A DNA stretch of 64,000 bases from Hysterangium stoloniferum (lineage: Eukaryota > Basidiomycota > Agaricomycetes > Hysterangiales > Hysterangiaceae), in assembly GCA_015178975.1 (NCBI GenBank), contig WHVD01000099.1, positions 248,001-312,000 of the forward strand, written 5' to 3'. The position numbers and the translations under genes were made by a program. How positions within the stretch are numbered: the stretch's first letter is position 1; each line of letters opens with the position of its first letter. This document shows, in pieces, positions 23,901 through 35,453 of this stretch. The notes below the pieces were generated by a model. That model was given only the letters and a program-made list of their open reading frames with translations. It did not search any database and was not told where the DNA came from.

Positions 23901-24561
23901 CCCGTTCTTTGCAAATAAAGCATATAATCCAAATATTACAGTACATCCAGAATGAAATCTCACCTCTGCTCGCACTCAAGAGTTCACCACGGACCTCCAC
24001 AAGCTCCATGAGGAACTCCGGACTGCAATAAAGTCTGCCCAAGAGCAATATCAACTTTCAGCAGACAGACACCGGATTCCACCACCCAACTTCAAGATAG
24101 GTGACTGTGTTTATGTCAAAGCTCAATTCTTTAGGACTACCCATCCATCAAAAAAGCTTGCTGAAAAATATTTAGGTCCATTTGAAATTATCGCACAAGT
24201 AGGTTCAGTCTCTTGGACCCTACGGCTTCCGGATAGCATGCGCGTGGTACACCTGGTATTTCATGTTTCTATGTTAGAACCTTGTACTGCTAACACTATC
24301 CCAGATCGCGTGCAATCTCCACCTCCTCCTGTCGGTATTGACGGAGAACCCGAGTTTGAAATCTCACAGATTTTAGATTCAAAAATTGACAAGCATCGAT
24401 GCACTTGTAAACTGCTTTACTTGGTCAAGTGGGCGGGTTACGAGGGCACCGATGAAGAAACCTCATGGATTTTGGCCACAGAACTCGGTAATGCCATGGA
24501 AATCGTTACTGACTTTCATACAGCTTACCCACTCAAACCTGGACCATTATCATCTCTCTGA
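20962..24561 (+). pseudogene. pol: Gypsy-2 pol: protease, RT, RNase H, integrase, chromodomain
   Basis: The frame before the Tc1 insertion continues here. Protease ALIDSGSTHCFLD is at about 20998-21036. RT runs about 21640-22260 with FVRKKDGSLRLCVDFRGLN and active site YLDN (22141-22152; YLDD in the family). RNase H has VETDASDYALGAILS and HDKELLAIFSAF. An in-frame TAA at 23332-23334 cuts the integrase HHCC region. The core has SMDFIEHLP and SDRGSEF, but the catalytic E of the usual GQTER is K (AAA at 23770-23772). A TGA is at 23953-23955. The chromodomain (LLYLVKWAGYEGTDEETSW) ends at the stop 24559-24561. Confidence 0.92.
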
Positions 24562-24759
24562 CCGCACTCCGCGGACCCCATGTTACGTTTGGACTCATTT
24601 TCACTATTTCCTGTCACCCTATGTCTCTCTTTGCTCTTACAGGTTCTGACTTGTCTTGTCAAGTCCTCAAAGCGGACCTCCCGTGGACTTTGACTTTGAC
24701 TTTTATTCTTATGTTTTTCACACTTTACTTTTATGTTCAAAATTATTATCAAGGTATTT
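24562..24759. other. spacer between Gypsy-2 pol and antisense gene
   Basis: About 200 bp between the pol stop and the stop of the opposite-strand gene. It contains a short TTTGAC repeat. It would hold the convergent 3' ends of both transcripts. No coding signal is seen. Confidence 0.5.
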
Positions 24760-25745
24760 TTATTCTTCATCTACATTGATGGGGCCATTCTTTTTCCCTG
24801 CCTCCTGTTTCCCCACCTCAGCCATCTCCTCGGGTAGCTCCGCTATCTCTGCAGGCACCTTATCCTCATCTGTCCCGGCCTCCGGCCTCTCATATACAAA
24901 GCTGGTGTACTCCACTAGGAACCTATAATGGTCCGAGCGGAGCGTGCAGAGATCGTTCACCATGATCACACTGACCTTGTTGCTCTTCCGGAGCAACTCA
25001 TTCTGAGCTTCAATCCCCTTGGCAATCCATCCCAAGGCCTCCTCCAGACCGGAGTACCCATCTGACCCGCCACTCTCCCATGTACTCCCGGACCCTGCGG
25101 CCTGCTCGTGAACGAGCAAGCACCTCACCTTGAGGTGCATGCACTGGTAACACCCGGGCCCCAGCCGGACTTCTGATTACACTCAGTGTTCCAGTCATTA
25201 CAACCGGAACACCGTGGGTTGTTCCGAGTTGGTAGGCAGACTGGCACCACCTTCCTTGCTTTCTGTTGATACAGTTAGCTCCACAGTATTCCCATGGACC
25301 CGAAACTCACCTTGTTGGGGCTCTCTTGCTCCCCCTCGGACTCCAACTCGACTTCCACTGCCTTGTGCTGAAAACACCAAGTCAAAAAAACCCCACAAGT
25401 CGAAATGATGGGACTTACCTTTCCTGCCACAACCATGGCTCTCTCCATGGCCACCCAGGCTTTCTCTGCCGCCACCTTGGCTTTCTCCATGGCCACCCAC
25501 ACAGCCTCCTCCTCATCCCTTTGCTTTTGCCTCGCGGCCTCTTCCTCCACGGCCACTGCAGCCTGGTATTCCCTATTCAGGGCCTCCTCGACCTCCCGGG
25601 CTTCCCGCTCCGCCTCTTCTCGCTGTCGATGTTGCTCATCCCACTGCGCCAAGAGTTGGGCAGCAGTGAGCAGTGCCCGGTACTGATTGCCCATGGAGGG
25701 CCTGGTGGTAGGCATGGGTTTTTGCAGTGTGGGCTTTGGTCCCAT
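24760..25745 (-). pseudogene. antisense accessory gene of Gypsy-2, spliced, frame-broken
   Basis: Opposite in strand to gag-pol and located between pol and the polypurine tract. Exon 1 (25745 to 25311) starts MGPKPTLQKPMPTTRPSMGN and has a charged coiled-coil (EEAEREAREVEEALNREY). A 48-bp intron (25310-25263, GTGAGT...ACAG) follows in phase 0. Exon 2 encodes a Cys-rich segment with CSGCNDWNTEC and ACTSR. After a frame break near 25125 come VRCLLVHEQAAGSGS and an acidic C-terminus ending GPINVDEE at 24760. The ATG at 25745 is preferred over 25790 because a TATATAAAAAA box (25791-25801) abuts the latter. It resembles no domain I can name; the cysteines suggest metal binding. Confidence 0.7.
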
Positions 25746-25790
25746 GCTGTCAATGATGGGGGTAATGAAGAAGAAATTTCTATTTTTCAA

Positions 25791-25801
25791 TTTTTTATAT
25801 A
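25791..25801 (-). promoter_or_regulatory. TATA-like box of the antisense gene
   Basis: TATATAAAAAA on the minus strand, about 46-56 bp upstream of the chosen ATG at 25745 and 150 bp from the 3' LTR. It would give the antisense gene its own promoter, independent of the LTR. Inference from sequence only. Confidence 0.5.
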
Positions 25802-25951
25802 GGCTCGTCGCGTTTGAACCTTACCTTCCAGATCACCTGACTCTTTGACACATACGTGGAACCGACATGACTTTTGACACATGCGCATAGCCGACAAGAA
25901 CCTTATCTAGGCCTAGAGTCTCTTTGGGACTTTGGCATAAAGGGAGGGTAC

Positions 25952-26796
25952 TGTTACAACTGGACAATCCCACCGGACTCCGGGAACTAACCCGTACGCC
26001 CCCACACGCTACAAGCACCAATTGTCTGTTTATAGGATTTCCTGCCCAGACTCTGTACGTCAAGACTCGTTACGTTCGACCTCATTATGACACATATCAG
26101 TCACCGGACTTCCCCTGGACTCTGTCTCTGTCTATGTCAGTCACCGGACTTCCCCTGGACTCTGTCTCTGTCTATGTCAGTCACCGGACTTCCCCTGGAC
26201 TCTGTCTCTGTCTATGTCTGTCTTCGTCCCACGCACCAGTCACCGGTCCCTGCTTAGAATCCCATCGCCACTCTAATTGAGCCCCATTCCCATTTCAGTC
26301 AAATGACCTGTCACGATTCAGACTTTGCTCCATTCCGTCCCATTCCTAACACCAAACTTGGTGTTTACTATTCCCGTTTTATGCTTTGTTAGTTTCATTT
26401 CATCATTACTGGATTTGGTATGTTATTCACTCCACGGTCTATATAAACTGGCAGATGTTGTACATACAATCCAGTCAGAAAATTAGCTTAGATTCCCCCC
26501 AGTAATCTAATATATTTTCTGCTCTAAAACCCTACTCTTATCAGACCGCTCACACTAGTCGGAGCCCACGGGCTCCGGCACATCTATCTCTCTCGACTAT
26601 CTCGACTCACAACTCACAACCTCCGACCTACAACCTACAACCCACAACCCCCGCCCGAACTCCCTGGGATTCCCATCTGCCCATTTGAAATTGGACAACA
26701 CGATCTAGCGAGGGCGCAGCCTATAAGCTGAAGCCAAGTCCTACCAGATATCCCGTGGGTTTCTCATGAGACCCGCCCTGTGTGTGTATCCTAACA
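25952..26796 (+). repeat. 3' LTR of Gypsy-2 (LTR-C), complete
   Basis: 845 bp with ends TGTTACAACT and TATCCTAACA. TATATAA is at 26440-26446. It carries a tandem triplication at 26097-26216 and lacks a stretch of about 52 bp present in the 5' LTR. CTGTA follows. Confidence 0.93.
26097..26216 (+). repeat. 40-bp tandem triplication in the 3' LTR-C
   Basis: Three copies of a 40-bp unit starting TCAGTCACCGGACTTCCCCT. The last two are identical in full. Other LTR-C copies in the window have a single unit. Confidence 0.95.
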
Positions 26797-26895
26797 CTGT
26801 AGTACAAAGGATTAATACCAAATTACTCAACAAGAGGTGGCAGGGAATCCTGATTGGTAGAATCACTGTCAAATTACTCAACAAGAGGTGACAGG

Positions 26896-27527
26896 TGTGA
26901 AGAGTAGTGGAAGTTCTAACCGTTCTATATACGAAGAATATCGACCGTTTAGGTACGATACTAAAATGTATTGACTGTCAACGTCTAATACAGACTGAAC
27001 ACGTATTGACTACTTAGTTCAATACGGTAGAAAGAAATAGCTATCTAGAGTAAGGTAGAGAGCTAGAATGAATAAGCAGAATCGACTGTTAAGTGCAATT
27101 CTGGATGACTGCTTGAGTGTGAAAATAGAGTAACTAGAGAGTCGAGTAATAGAGTAGCGTGGATGTAGTCCGCGCAAGTTGAGATAAGGATGGAGTTTTG
27201 ACTGGTACAGTTTGAAACTCTGACTGAGTAGATAGCTAAAACCCATCTGTGATGGTCGAGACGATACACCAATCACAACTTACAGGACACTAACAGGTGT
27301 CTGGGTAAGTCGTGGTTGCGGTGTAAAAATTGTCTGAGTTCTAAACTACGGGCGCTAGAATACATAAGTCTGGTATGTGTGCACCCACAAGAGTCGATGT
27401 ACCGCATACATAGGTCGTCGAACTAGTTATAGATATAATAAAAGAGAGGGAACAGAAATAATAAAAGAAATATAGTAAGAGCTCGTCCGACTATATTTCT
27501 TGAGTGTAGTTCACCATACCTCTCACA
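26896..27527 (-). repeat. 3' LTR of Gypsy-1 copy B
   Basis: 632 bp with plus-strand ends TGTGAAGAGT and ACCTCTCACA. It aligns to 37786-40024 once the Tc1-like element is removed. The adjoining minus-strand sequence CCTGGGGGGCAC is the likely polypurine tract. Confidence 0.94.
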
Positions 27528-27552
27528 GTGCCCCCCAGGTCGAAGAGCTATG

Positions 27553-30033
27553 TCAAAGAAGATGTCGAAGGATGCTTGGAACTCCTCCCCATGTGTCCTG
27601 CGATGAACCCCCAAGGTGTAGGATAGCGTTGCCCCAGGCGAGACGCTTGGCACGAAAGGAAAGAGCGATGTCCTCCCATTTCGAAGCATCATTGGTGGAT
27701 GTCAACCCATCCAGTTTTTGGATCGACGAGACCCAACGACCATAGGCCTTCTGGCACATTCGTATTATGGCGTGAACGCGATCAGCAGAGGCGTCAGTAA
27801 TGTGGGCAATTAGAGGGGGTCGAGGGTGTAGTGATGGCGGGGTAGGAGTGATAAGTGGTGTGGAGCTCATGTCTCCCTCAGGGGGGATTTCTTTCGAGGT
27901 GTCCGAATCTGGCAACAGTTGCTCCAATAAGTCAACGAGGTCCACTGCCGAGTGGGTTTGTGTGTGTTCAGGAAGAACACAAGAAGAGTTGACAAGTAAG
28001 GACCGAAACATGGAGAGTTCCACTCGTTCGATATCCTCCACTAGACGCAGCTGTTCCTTAGGGTCGTTGACGCATAAGTAAAATGCACTCATGCGGTCTG
28101 ACAACATTAGAGACCCACTATACCCCTGAATATGCCCTTTAAGAAGGGGGTGCCGCAGGGTTGGTCCCAGTCGCGTTAATGTGCGTCCCACAGTGAAGAT
28201 GTCGGAGGGGTAATTAATGGACACATGCATCCAACTTGACTGGAAGGGACGAGAGGGGCCAGCCGTATCCTGAGAATGGAAGGGAGAGGGTGGCTGCGGC
28301 AAGGGGCTGCGAATGGGGTGGCCCTGGGGGGAGTCGATGACAAGGGGCTCGTTGGCCTGAATATCGATTCTTCGTTTCCCTTTTGCTTTTTCGCTTAAAG
28401 GGGGAGGCTCCTCGAAGACTTCCATTGCCGGGGGGGGTTCCTTGGAGACGTTTGTGGCTGAGAGAGGTGCCTCGAGGACTTCCTCCATAGGCACTGCGAG
28501 AACTTCCAGGATAGGGTGATCAACATCCATCAATGTAACGTTAGGATGTTGAATGGGGCTTCCCAGAGAAATGCAAGGGGAGTAGGGAGAGGCGGGCGGT
28601 GGACTCCAAGTTGTAGAGGAAATAAGGGGAGTGTTCGACACCACCGGGACCAAAGGCATCGGAGTAGAGTGGGAGGCGATGGGGAGGTCAGGTGACGTGC
28701 GGAGGGGTGAGATTGGCCGCGGTGCTGGAGAAGGCTTGGGTGTGGATGAGGATGGTGATATAAGGGAATGTCCTGTGAAGGGAAGGGGTAATGGTATAGG
28801 GGGAAGAGAAGGCAGCTCGGCGGATCATACAGGACCTCCCGGTAACTCTGAGAAGGGTGTAAAGCGCTGTAATGTGGGTACGGAAGAGGCTGGTGGAGGT
28901 GAAGGGAGGTGAGTGGAACTGGATGGCATCGCAGAGTCAGCTGGACGATACCCCCTCCAAACTCTGACAGAAGTCGGCAGCTTCCGTCGTTGGTTAGGAT
29001 CACTCGTGAAGAAGTGAATGTTGTCAGGAAGTAGGAAACCTTCATGGCAGTCAGCACCAAGGTACTTGCTGTCGTAGGTGGGGTAGAGAGATCAGTCATC
29101 CTCCGAGTCAGATGAAAGATCACTGGGCCCCATCCGGTAGATCTGTTCCTGAGGTCCACGTTGTGAAGGGGGTCTGTGAGGTAGTGCAACTCCGTCTCCA
29201 CGTCGCAATGCGATGCTTTGTAACTTGATCCTTCATATTTTGTCCCAATCGTAGAAGGTGACCCCATCTTTTCCTTTCCTACTTTTTTGTCCCACACTCC
29301 GAACACATGGTGTACCCCCATCGCTGCAATCTGTTTCGGTGAAATCCGTCCATTTATGACCTGAAGGGGGAGCGATGATTGAAGGATTATCGTGCCCTTC
29401 CATTCTCCTCCATTCCTGCCGTGTCCACCTTGAAGGGACATTATCCCTAGCCCCCATCCTCCGCTGTCCTTCCAAGTACTCCTCTCTCCTCTTCTGTTTA
29501 AGCGTTTTCAATTCCTCCTGGACCTGCGCAGAGAAAATCTCGGACTGCTGTTTCTTTTTGATCTCCTCTTCGGTAGAGGGGTAAATGCTACGAGAAGGTG
29601 GTGGGGTTTCGCTCTATGTTCCCGAGGGAGCCCCCCAAGTATCAGAAGACCACGGTGTAGCTTTTGAAACAGAGTCTGTCCTTGTAGGGTTCGTGGACGA
29701 TGAGGTCGCCTCCACGCGCTCGACAGTTTCTGTTTGAGGTGGTGGGGAAGAAGGAACTGTAGTTTGAGGTCGAGGTATCCTTTTAAAATTGGGAAATCGG
29801 GGTCTGGGGAGAGGAACGTATGGAGTGAAGACAGTTCTGTTCCCCAAGTTAGTGGACGTTCCCGCTGTGTTGCCCTGCACAGCGGAGGGTATTGGCAAAG
29901 GTGTTCCAGAACTACTCGTGGAGTGCTCGACTTGTTCAGTACGAGACAGTGTGGTAGAGGTATTAATCGGTTGAGGTCGTGGTATTCTTTTGAAGTTGGG
30001 GAATTTGGGTTTGGGTCGTTGCTCCTGCGACAT
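27553..30033 (-). pseudogene. Gypsy-1 third ORF (ORF3), unknown function
   Basis: A single frame of 827 codons from the ATG at 30033 to the TGA at 27553-27555, broken by a TAG near 29614 and TGAs at 29233-29235, 29092-29094 and about 28830. It is on the same strand as pol and lies between the chromodomain and the 3' LTR. N-terminus: two FPNFKRIPRPQ motifs about 60 residues apart, then a basic coiled-coil region (EELKTLKQKRREEYLEGQRR). Middle: long Pro/Ser-rich linker with acidic patches (SSDSEDD). C-terminus: folded-looking segment with SVQ-free helices such as FYLCVNDPKEQLRLVEDIER and RVHAIIRMCQKAYGRWVSSI. No signal peptide or membrane segment is seen. I recognise no family. Confidence 0.68.
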
Positions 30034-30225
30034 AGTGTACTGATTTGAGAGGTTGACGTGGAGGGAAGAGATAGGGGGAATAAAATTTTCTTTAGCGAAT
30101 TTACATATTTTATATTAATTTCAAACTCCGCTCGGTTATTGAGGTGAAAGGCTGAGGGGGATGAAAGTGGGGGTAAGCTAGAAATAGATAAACAGTGTTG
30201 TCGTCGTAAGGATGTGAAATGATCA

Positions 30226-33200
30226 TTAGATTCGATAAATAGTCTTGTAAGCTCTAAGAAGAGCGGGAGTGTTACGAAGGTCATTGCCGTTTAGCCAGGT
30301 GTCCTCCTCTGGTCCATATCCTTTCCATTGAACTTGAAAAAGGAGTCGATTTCGATGCTTTTTGTGCCCAACTATAGCTTCTACTTCGTACTCCTCGTCG
30401 TTACGATTGAGTTCTCGAGGATTCTCAAGTAGCTCCCTGGATCTGAATTCCTTAGGGGAGAGATGGTACTTTTTAAGATGGTCTCAATTAATTACTGGGT
30501 GTAATTGATATTCTGAGGGAATGCGGAGTCAGAAGACTTGAGGATTGATCTTCTCCAAGACCTCGAATGGCCCTATCCATCTTTGTATAAGTTTCCTTCT
30601 GGGTCCCTTGGCTTCGACGAGCTCGAGGGAATGGGGATTAATCAAAACATAATCTCCCTCTGAGATATCTTCTACCAATCTCCATTTCTTATTGTAGCTA
30701 CGAGCTTGGGTTTCTTGTACTCGTGCAATCGAATCCTGTGCCACTTGTCGGTGGTTTTCCAATTCTAAGATCCATTGGTCGGCTACAGGGCTATCCGATA
30801 ATTCTCTGGGAACCACAGGGTCATCCCCTCCTAAACAGCTAGACATTCCTCTAGGTAAGTAGCCCATCAGCAAAAAGGCTGGCGCATAGCTCGTTGAGCT
30901 TTGAACCGTTGAATTGTAGGTATGAGCCACTACTTGAGTCCATTTAGACCATTCCTCCTTCGAAGAGGTGCAGTACGCTCTGAGCATTTGCTCCACAATA
31001 GCATTGGCGTTCTCTGTTTGACCGTCGGTCTGAGGATGGTGGGACAAGGATACTGCAAGGGCACTTCCGTATACCTTGCAGACCTCTCTCCAGAACCTAC
31101 AGGTCCACCTCTTGTCTCGATCACAGATTATCCTTGAAGGTAGACCGAAAGGAGCGGCTACTTTATTCACAAAGATTCACACAAATCCTTCTGTGGATAG
31201 ATCTGAAGTGGTAGGTTCACAAATTAAGAAATGAGTGAGTTTATCCACGGCGAAGAAGATGGCTGAATAAGCACCCTCTGTAGAAGGAGGCAACCCGGTA
31301 ATCAGGTCCATTGAGACAACCTCAAATGGCCTTAGGGGTACATCCACAGGTCGAAGAGCTCCTTGTCGAGCGGAATGATCGATTTTAGTTTTCTGGCATA
31401 TGTCGCAGCTGCGAGCGTATGCCACACAGTCATGCAACATCCTTGGCCAGAAGAAACGGTCTTTCATCAGCTTAAAGAGTCTGTGGCCGCCTGCATGAGC
31501 ACCTTCGAAGGGATTATCATGTATCAGCTTGAGTATAGTTGTCGTCATGTTGCTAGGAACGCAGATTCGACTTTTCCAGTCCGAATCTCGAAAGAACAAT
31601 AGCTTATTCTTGCCGATGAAGTAATGTGAAGGAGTAGTTACCATGTTTGGAGAACTGGGATCGGTGGCGTAATGATTTCTGAAGGCAGGATCTTTCTGGT
31701 ATCCATCACGAAGTTCCTTAGCGTAATTTTCATCGATCTCTATAAGCAACTGTGGATTCGAGAAAGTAAAATTCGCTTCATCAGTTTCATCGTTTCTAGG
31801 GAGGTTGTGTAAGTCCCATTTTGTTTGGGGGACTTCTTCCATGGTTCCGACTGGTTCGACTAACTCGTGATGAGTGAGAAAGACGGCCTTTTCCGCTGGT
31901 TTGTTCTCCCATAATGTCTTGTCGTCGTTCCGATTATGAGAATCCGCTACAATCGGTAAAAGATCGTCTCTTGCGGGGCTAGCATAGTCCGGTACTCGAG
32001 GAAGTCTGGACAGTGGGTCAACATTGCTATGTATTCGTCCTGCTCTATGTAGGATTTCCAGACCGGGATATGCAGCGTATACCGCCCCCCCATGCGGCCA
32101 GTCGACGATTAGTATTCTCGTAAGATCTGGCCCATTGTAACGCCGCATAGTCAGTGATCAGAAGGATATGTTCTCCTTCGATAAAGGGCTGGAAATGGAC
32201 TAATCCTTCTTTAGCGGCTAACGCTTCTCACTCTGTGGCTGAATAGTTGCATTCTGCTTTCTTGAGCGTACGGCTCCAATAAGCAATAACACGTTCGACC
32301 ATGACATTGGTGTCGTCAAACTCTGTGGCCCAGGAATCCGTCCAGGTGAATTCCGGCTCCTTGGTTTTATAACGAGTAACAAAGATGGGCACGTCTCGTG
32401 ATTGATCGAAGGCTGCTTGCGCTTGGGCGTAAATTTTCGTATCCTTTAGGTCCTTAAGTGACATTTTCTGTATTTGCTGGAGACAACATCCTAGCGCGAA
32501 GTCCGAAGTGTCTGTGTATAACCGATAAGGCATACCGTTCGCAGGGTGTCTGAGTACTGGAGCTGAGCTCAACGCAACCTTGATGTCCTCAAAGGCTCAG
32601 GCGTGTTCAGAATCCCAATTCCAACGAACTCCTTTCTTCAAGAGGTTGAAAAGTGGAGCAACTGTCCAGGAGTAAAATGGTATGTACACAGAGAAGTACA
32701 GAACCATCCCTAGAAAATGTTGATGATCTGCTATCTTAGAAGGCGTAGCTAATTCTAATATAGCGGTGACCTTTTCTTGATGGGTCGAAAAGCCAAGTCT
32801 AGACACCTTATGTCCTAGTAGTAAAATCGAATTATACCCCACGTAGCACTTTTTTGGCGAGAGAGTGATTCCCGCTGCAATTATGGCTTGTAAAACCTGG
32901 TCTAAATGTTCTAGATGATCGTCCCATGTCTTAGAAAAGATCACGATGTCGTCAATATAAACTAGGCAGAATATCCATAAGTAAGGTGCAAGCACGGTTT
33001 GCATAACTCTTTGGAATATAGAAGGTCCATTACGAAGTCCAAAGGGCATTCTCCTGAATTGCCACAGTCCTCGATGGGATCTGAAGGCGGTCTTCAGCTT
33101 GTCTTCCTCTAACATTTCAAGTTGGGTAAAGCCGGCTAATGCATCGAAGGAAGATAAGATGTTGGAGCCCGAGAGCGCTTGCATGATTTCCGACTGGTGT

Positions 33201-35453
33201 GGCAGTGAAAATTCATCAGGGACTGTTAGGCTGTTCAACTTCCTATAGTCGATCACTACTCATGGTTTCCCATTGCGATAGACGACAAAGGCTGGTGCCC
33301 CCCAAGGACTCTTGGTCAGTTCAATTACTCCCTGTTGGAACCAAGTATCCATTTGTTCATCAATGACCTTCCTATTAGCTGGGGAGGTCATGAACATTGA
33401 CATTGAAATAGGTTGCACGCCCTCCTTCAACGGGACATTGACCTTGACATCTACTTGTCCCAATCACCCATCTACTCCAGAAGCTAGGACGTTCTTAGTT
33501 AATACCGACTCCAAGCGGGAGGAGACGTCAGTAGGGATGTCAGGTCCCAAGTTAACCAGCTTATGCAGATCTTCCACATGAAACGTTTCCGTGGTGGAAA
33601 CCTCTGAGGTTTTAGGGCCTGCCAGTTTAAAATCGTCTGCGAGTTCCTGTTCTGGGGGGCAGTCCGGAAAATTGGGGATTAAGGACACGTTCCTCTTCTA
33701 CTCTTGATAGACTCTCAACGAGATGGGCGATCTTGGTTGCCATTGACTGCATTGATGCTTTCTCAGTCGAAGATCTAGGGGTCTGGGCCCATTTGTTCGT
33801 GTCGTGAATTAAGCCAACAGTTTCCCCTCGTCTAATGATTCTTGGCATCGGAGGGGGATTAGCGAGAGGTATCGTGGCGTGTTCCCTAGAGATGGCGGTG
33901 GTGAGAGCAGCTAGTATGCTCCCATCGTCGTTCTGCAATACAATTCCCTCGACTATCCATTGGTCACCAATAAGATCTCCTACAAAGATTGGTACTAGTC
34001 GAGCCGATTCCGGTTCTATAGTACAATCCCGCAAGGCCCGTGCGACTCTTTCAGTACGCACTCCCTCGTCTGGTTTGGAAGTCAATTCAGGTGAGTCATT
34101 GGTTCGTTCCTCAAGGGGGATCTTGCTGATCGAAAAGGTTAAAGGCTGCGGCTCCTTGGAAGAACTGGCTGCGATAGATCCTGCTCTCCCAGGCAAAATC
34201 AATCTGGAGCCCAGCGGTTGGTCTCGCAGTGTCCCGATCTCATAGTTCACGTGAAAGTCTTCTCCAAGAAGAATCGGAACGGTCATACCTCGGACGACGT
34301 ACTTTTTGGCAGTGAATTTAAGGAGCATACCAGTGTCGTCCTCGAGATAAATGGGGACGTTGATATATCCTAATACCTTGGCATTACCAGTAAGTTGTAC
34401 GAGGCGCAGCTTGAGTCCTTGCTTGAGCTTAGGGCGGTCCTCTAGTTCCTTATAGAAGTCCTCCGAAATTAAGGAGAGGTCGGCTCCAGCGTCCAGCCTG
34501 ATTTTAATAGGACTAGAGGCTTCTGAATTCCCTACGCGTCCGTAGACGTGTAATGCTGAAATCCCAATACTGGAATATCCACCCAGAGGGTCCCTTCGGC
34601 GATAGATAATAGTTGAATCCTCCTTCATAAGCCAACTGGATCGGGGGTATTGGACTCTAGGTCTTTTGCTTTCTTTTCTTGTAGCCAGTTTGACGTTCCT
34701 CCTGATACATCGACCATTAGGTACCTTGGGAGTGTCGTTCGAAATAGAGTCGTCCGCTTCAGAGTCTGACTCGTCACTAGGAATTAAGTCGGGTAATTGC
34801 CCTGGGTTGAAGGGGAAGCTCTCCTCCTCCGATCCCTCTGACTCAGAGGGGTCTTCTATAATGTAGGTCTGACTTATTTCCTTAGATAGGGTAGCAAATG
34901 TGTCCTCGTCGACGATTTCCTCAATAGTGGGAGGTTCAGGTCACGATAAAACTCTCGTCTCAGTCAGACCTTCACGGTTCCGACGATGAGCGTCTAGCCA
35001 GTCTCCTTTCTTGAGAAAATCACGGTCTGATATAGAAACATAAACTTGCGATGTCTCATTCTCATTCGAAGATGTGTTTACGTTTGAAACAATGTTGTCC
35101 TCTGACTGAGGAAGGTAGACAGAAATGAAAATCGATTCCTCATCAATGTTATGTACTTGTCCCTGTATGCTTAATCCATAAACCGTTTCGTAAGCCCTTT
35201 GATCCTCCGCCTCCTCCATTGGGTTCTGCGCAGAGCATTTGTTAATAGAGACGTAGTGCGACATCCTGCCCACGTGGGGGCAGTCGATCTTGAAATGCTC
35301 TAAACTCCCGCAAATCCAACACTCTTTCGGGGGTTTGGCAACGCTTTTCTTGTCACTTCGTTCAAAAAAGAACTTGCCATGTTTCTTACCCTGCTTCACG
35401 TTCAATCTTCGAGGGATGGTTTTATCCTCGAGTTCGCCGAGGAGGACGTGACC
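30226..35453 (-). pseudogene. pol: Gypsy-1 copy B pol with C-terminal chromodomain
   Basis: Order on the minus strand: zinc knuckle CWICGSLEHFKIDC near 35300-35340; protease IRLDAGADLSLI near 34480-34510; RT with intact YIDD (32948-32959), PFGLRNGPSIFQ and VVIDYRKLN; RNase H with YTDTSDFALGCCLQ; integrase with GAHAGGH and CDICQ (zinc-binding), SMDLITGLP, DRDKRW and GQTENANAIVE (DDE); chromodomain EYEVEAIVGHKKHRNRLLFQ...WKGYGPEEDTW ending at the stop 30226-30228. About seven in-frame stops and two or three frame changes break it, so it is not functional now. Catalytic motifs are better kept than in copy A. Confidence 0.9.

Larger units (their letters stand above)
16885..26796 (+). mobile_element. 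Gypsy-2, Ty3/Gypsy chromovirus with LTR-C and an antisense gene
   Basis: Complete plus-strand element flanked by CTGTA (16880-16884 and 26797-26801). Order: 5' LTR-C, self-priming site, gag with zinc knuckle, protease, RT, RNase H, integrase, chromodomain, antisense gene, polypurine tract AAAGGGAGGGTAC (about 25939-25951), 3' LTR-C. The first 42 bp of the 5' LTR are missing. A Tc1-like element at 19374-20960 separates gag from pol. Excluding it, the element is about 8.3 kb. Several CpG-type mutations hit catalytic codons. Confidence 0.95.

Noticed and set aside
25405..25802. Plus-strand frames of 93 and 178 residues opposite the Gypsy-2 antisense gene
   Set aside because: They read the complement of the Ala/Glu-rich coiled-coil exon. 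The minus frame has the coiled coil, splice sites and TATA box, while the plus frames are Ser/Ala or His/Leu runs.
28530..29441. 303-codon frame within ORF3
   Set aside because: It lies in a different frame from the 30033-27553 ORF and is low-complexity Pro/Ser/His, expected from reading a Pro/Ser linker out of frame.
27553..30033. ORF3 as an envelope gene
   Set aside because: The position fits, but no signal peptide, hydrophobic segment or furin-like site can be seen.
29508..30284. 258-codon minus-strand frame beginning MTFVTLPLFL
   Set aside because: It overlaps ORF3 and the chromodomain in another frame, has no counterpart frame kept in copy A, and lacks motifs. The 30033 frame is conserved between copies.
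505..35453. Alternative genetic code reading TGA as an amino acid
   Set aside because: Stops are not at Trp positions. Where the copies can be compared, TGA often replaces CGA Arg, and TAA and TAG stops also occur. Mutational decay explains it.
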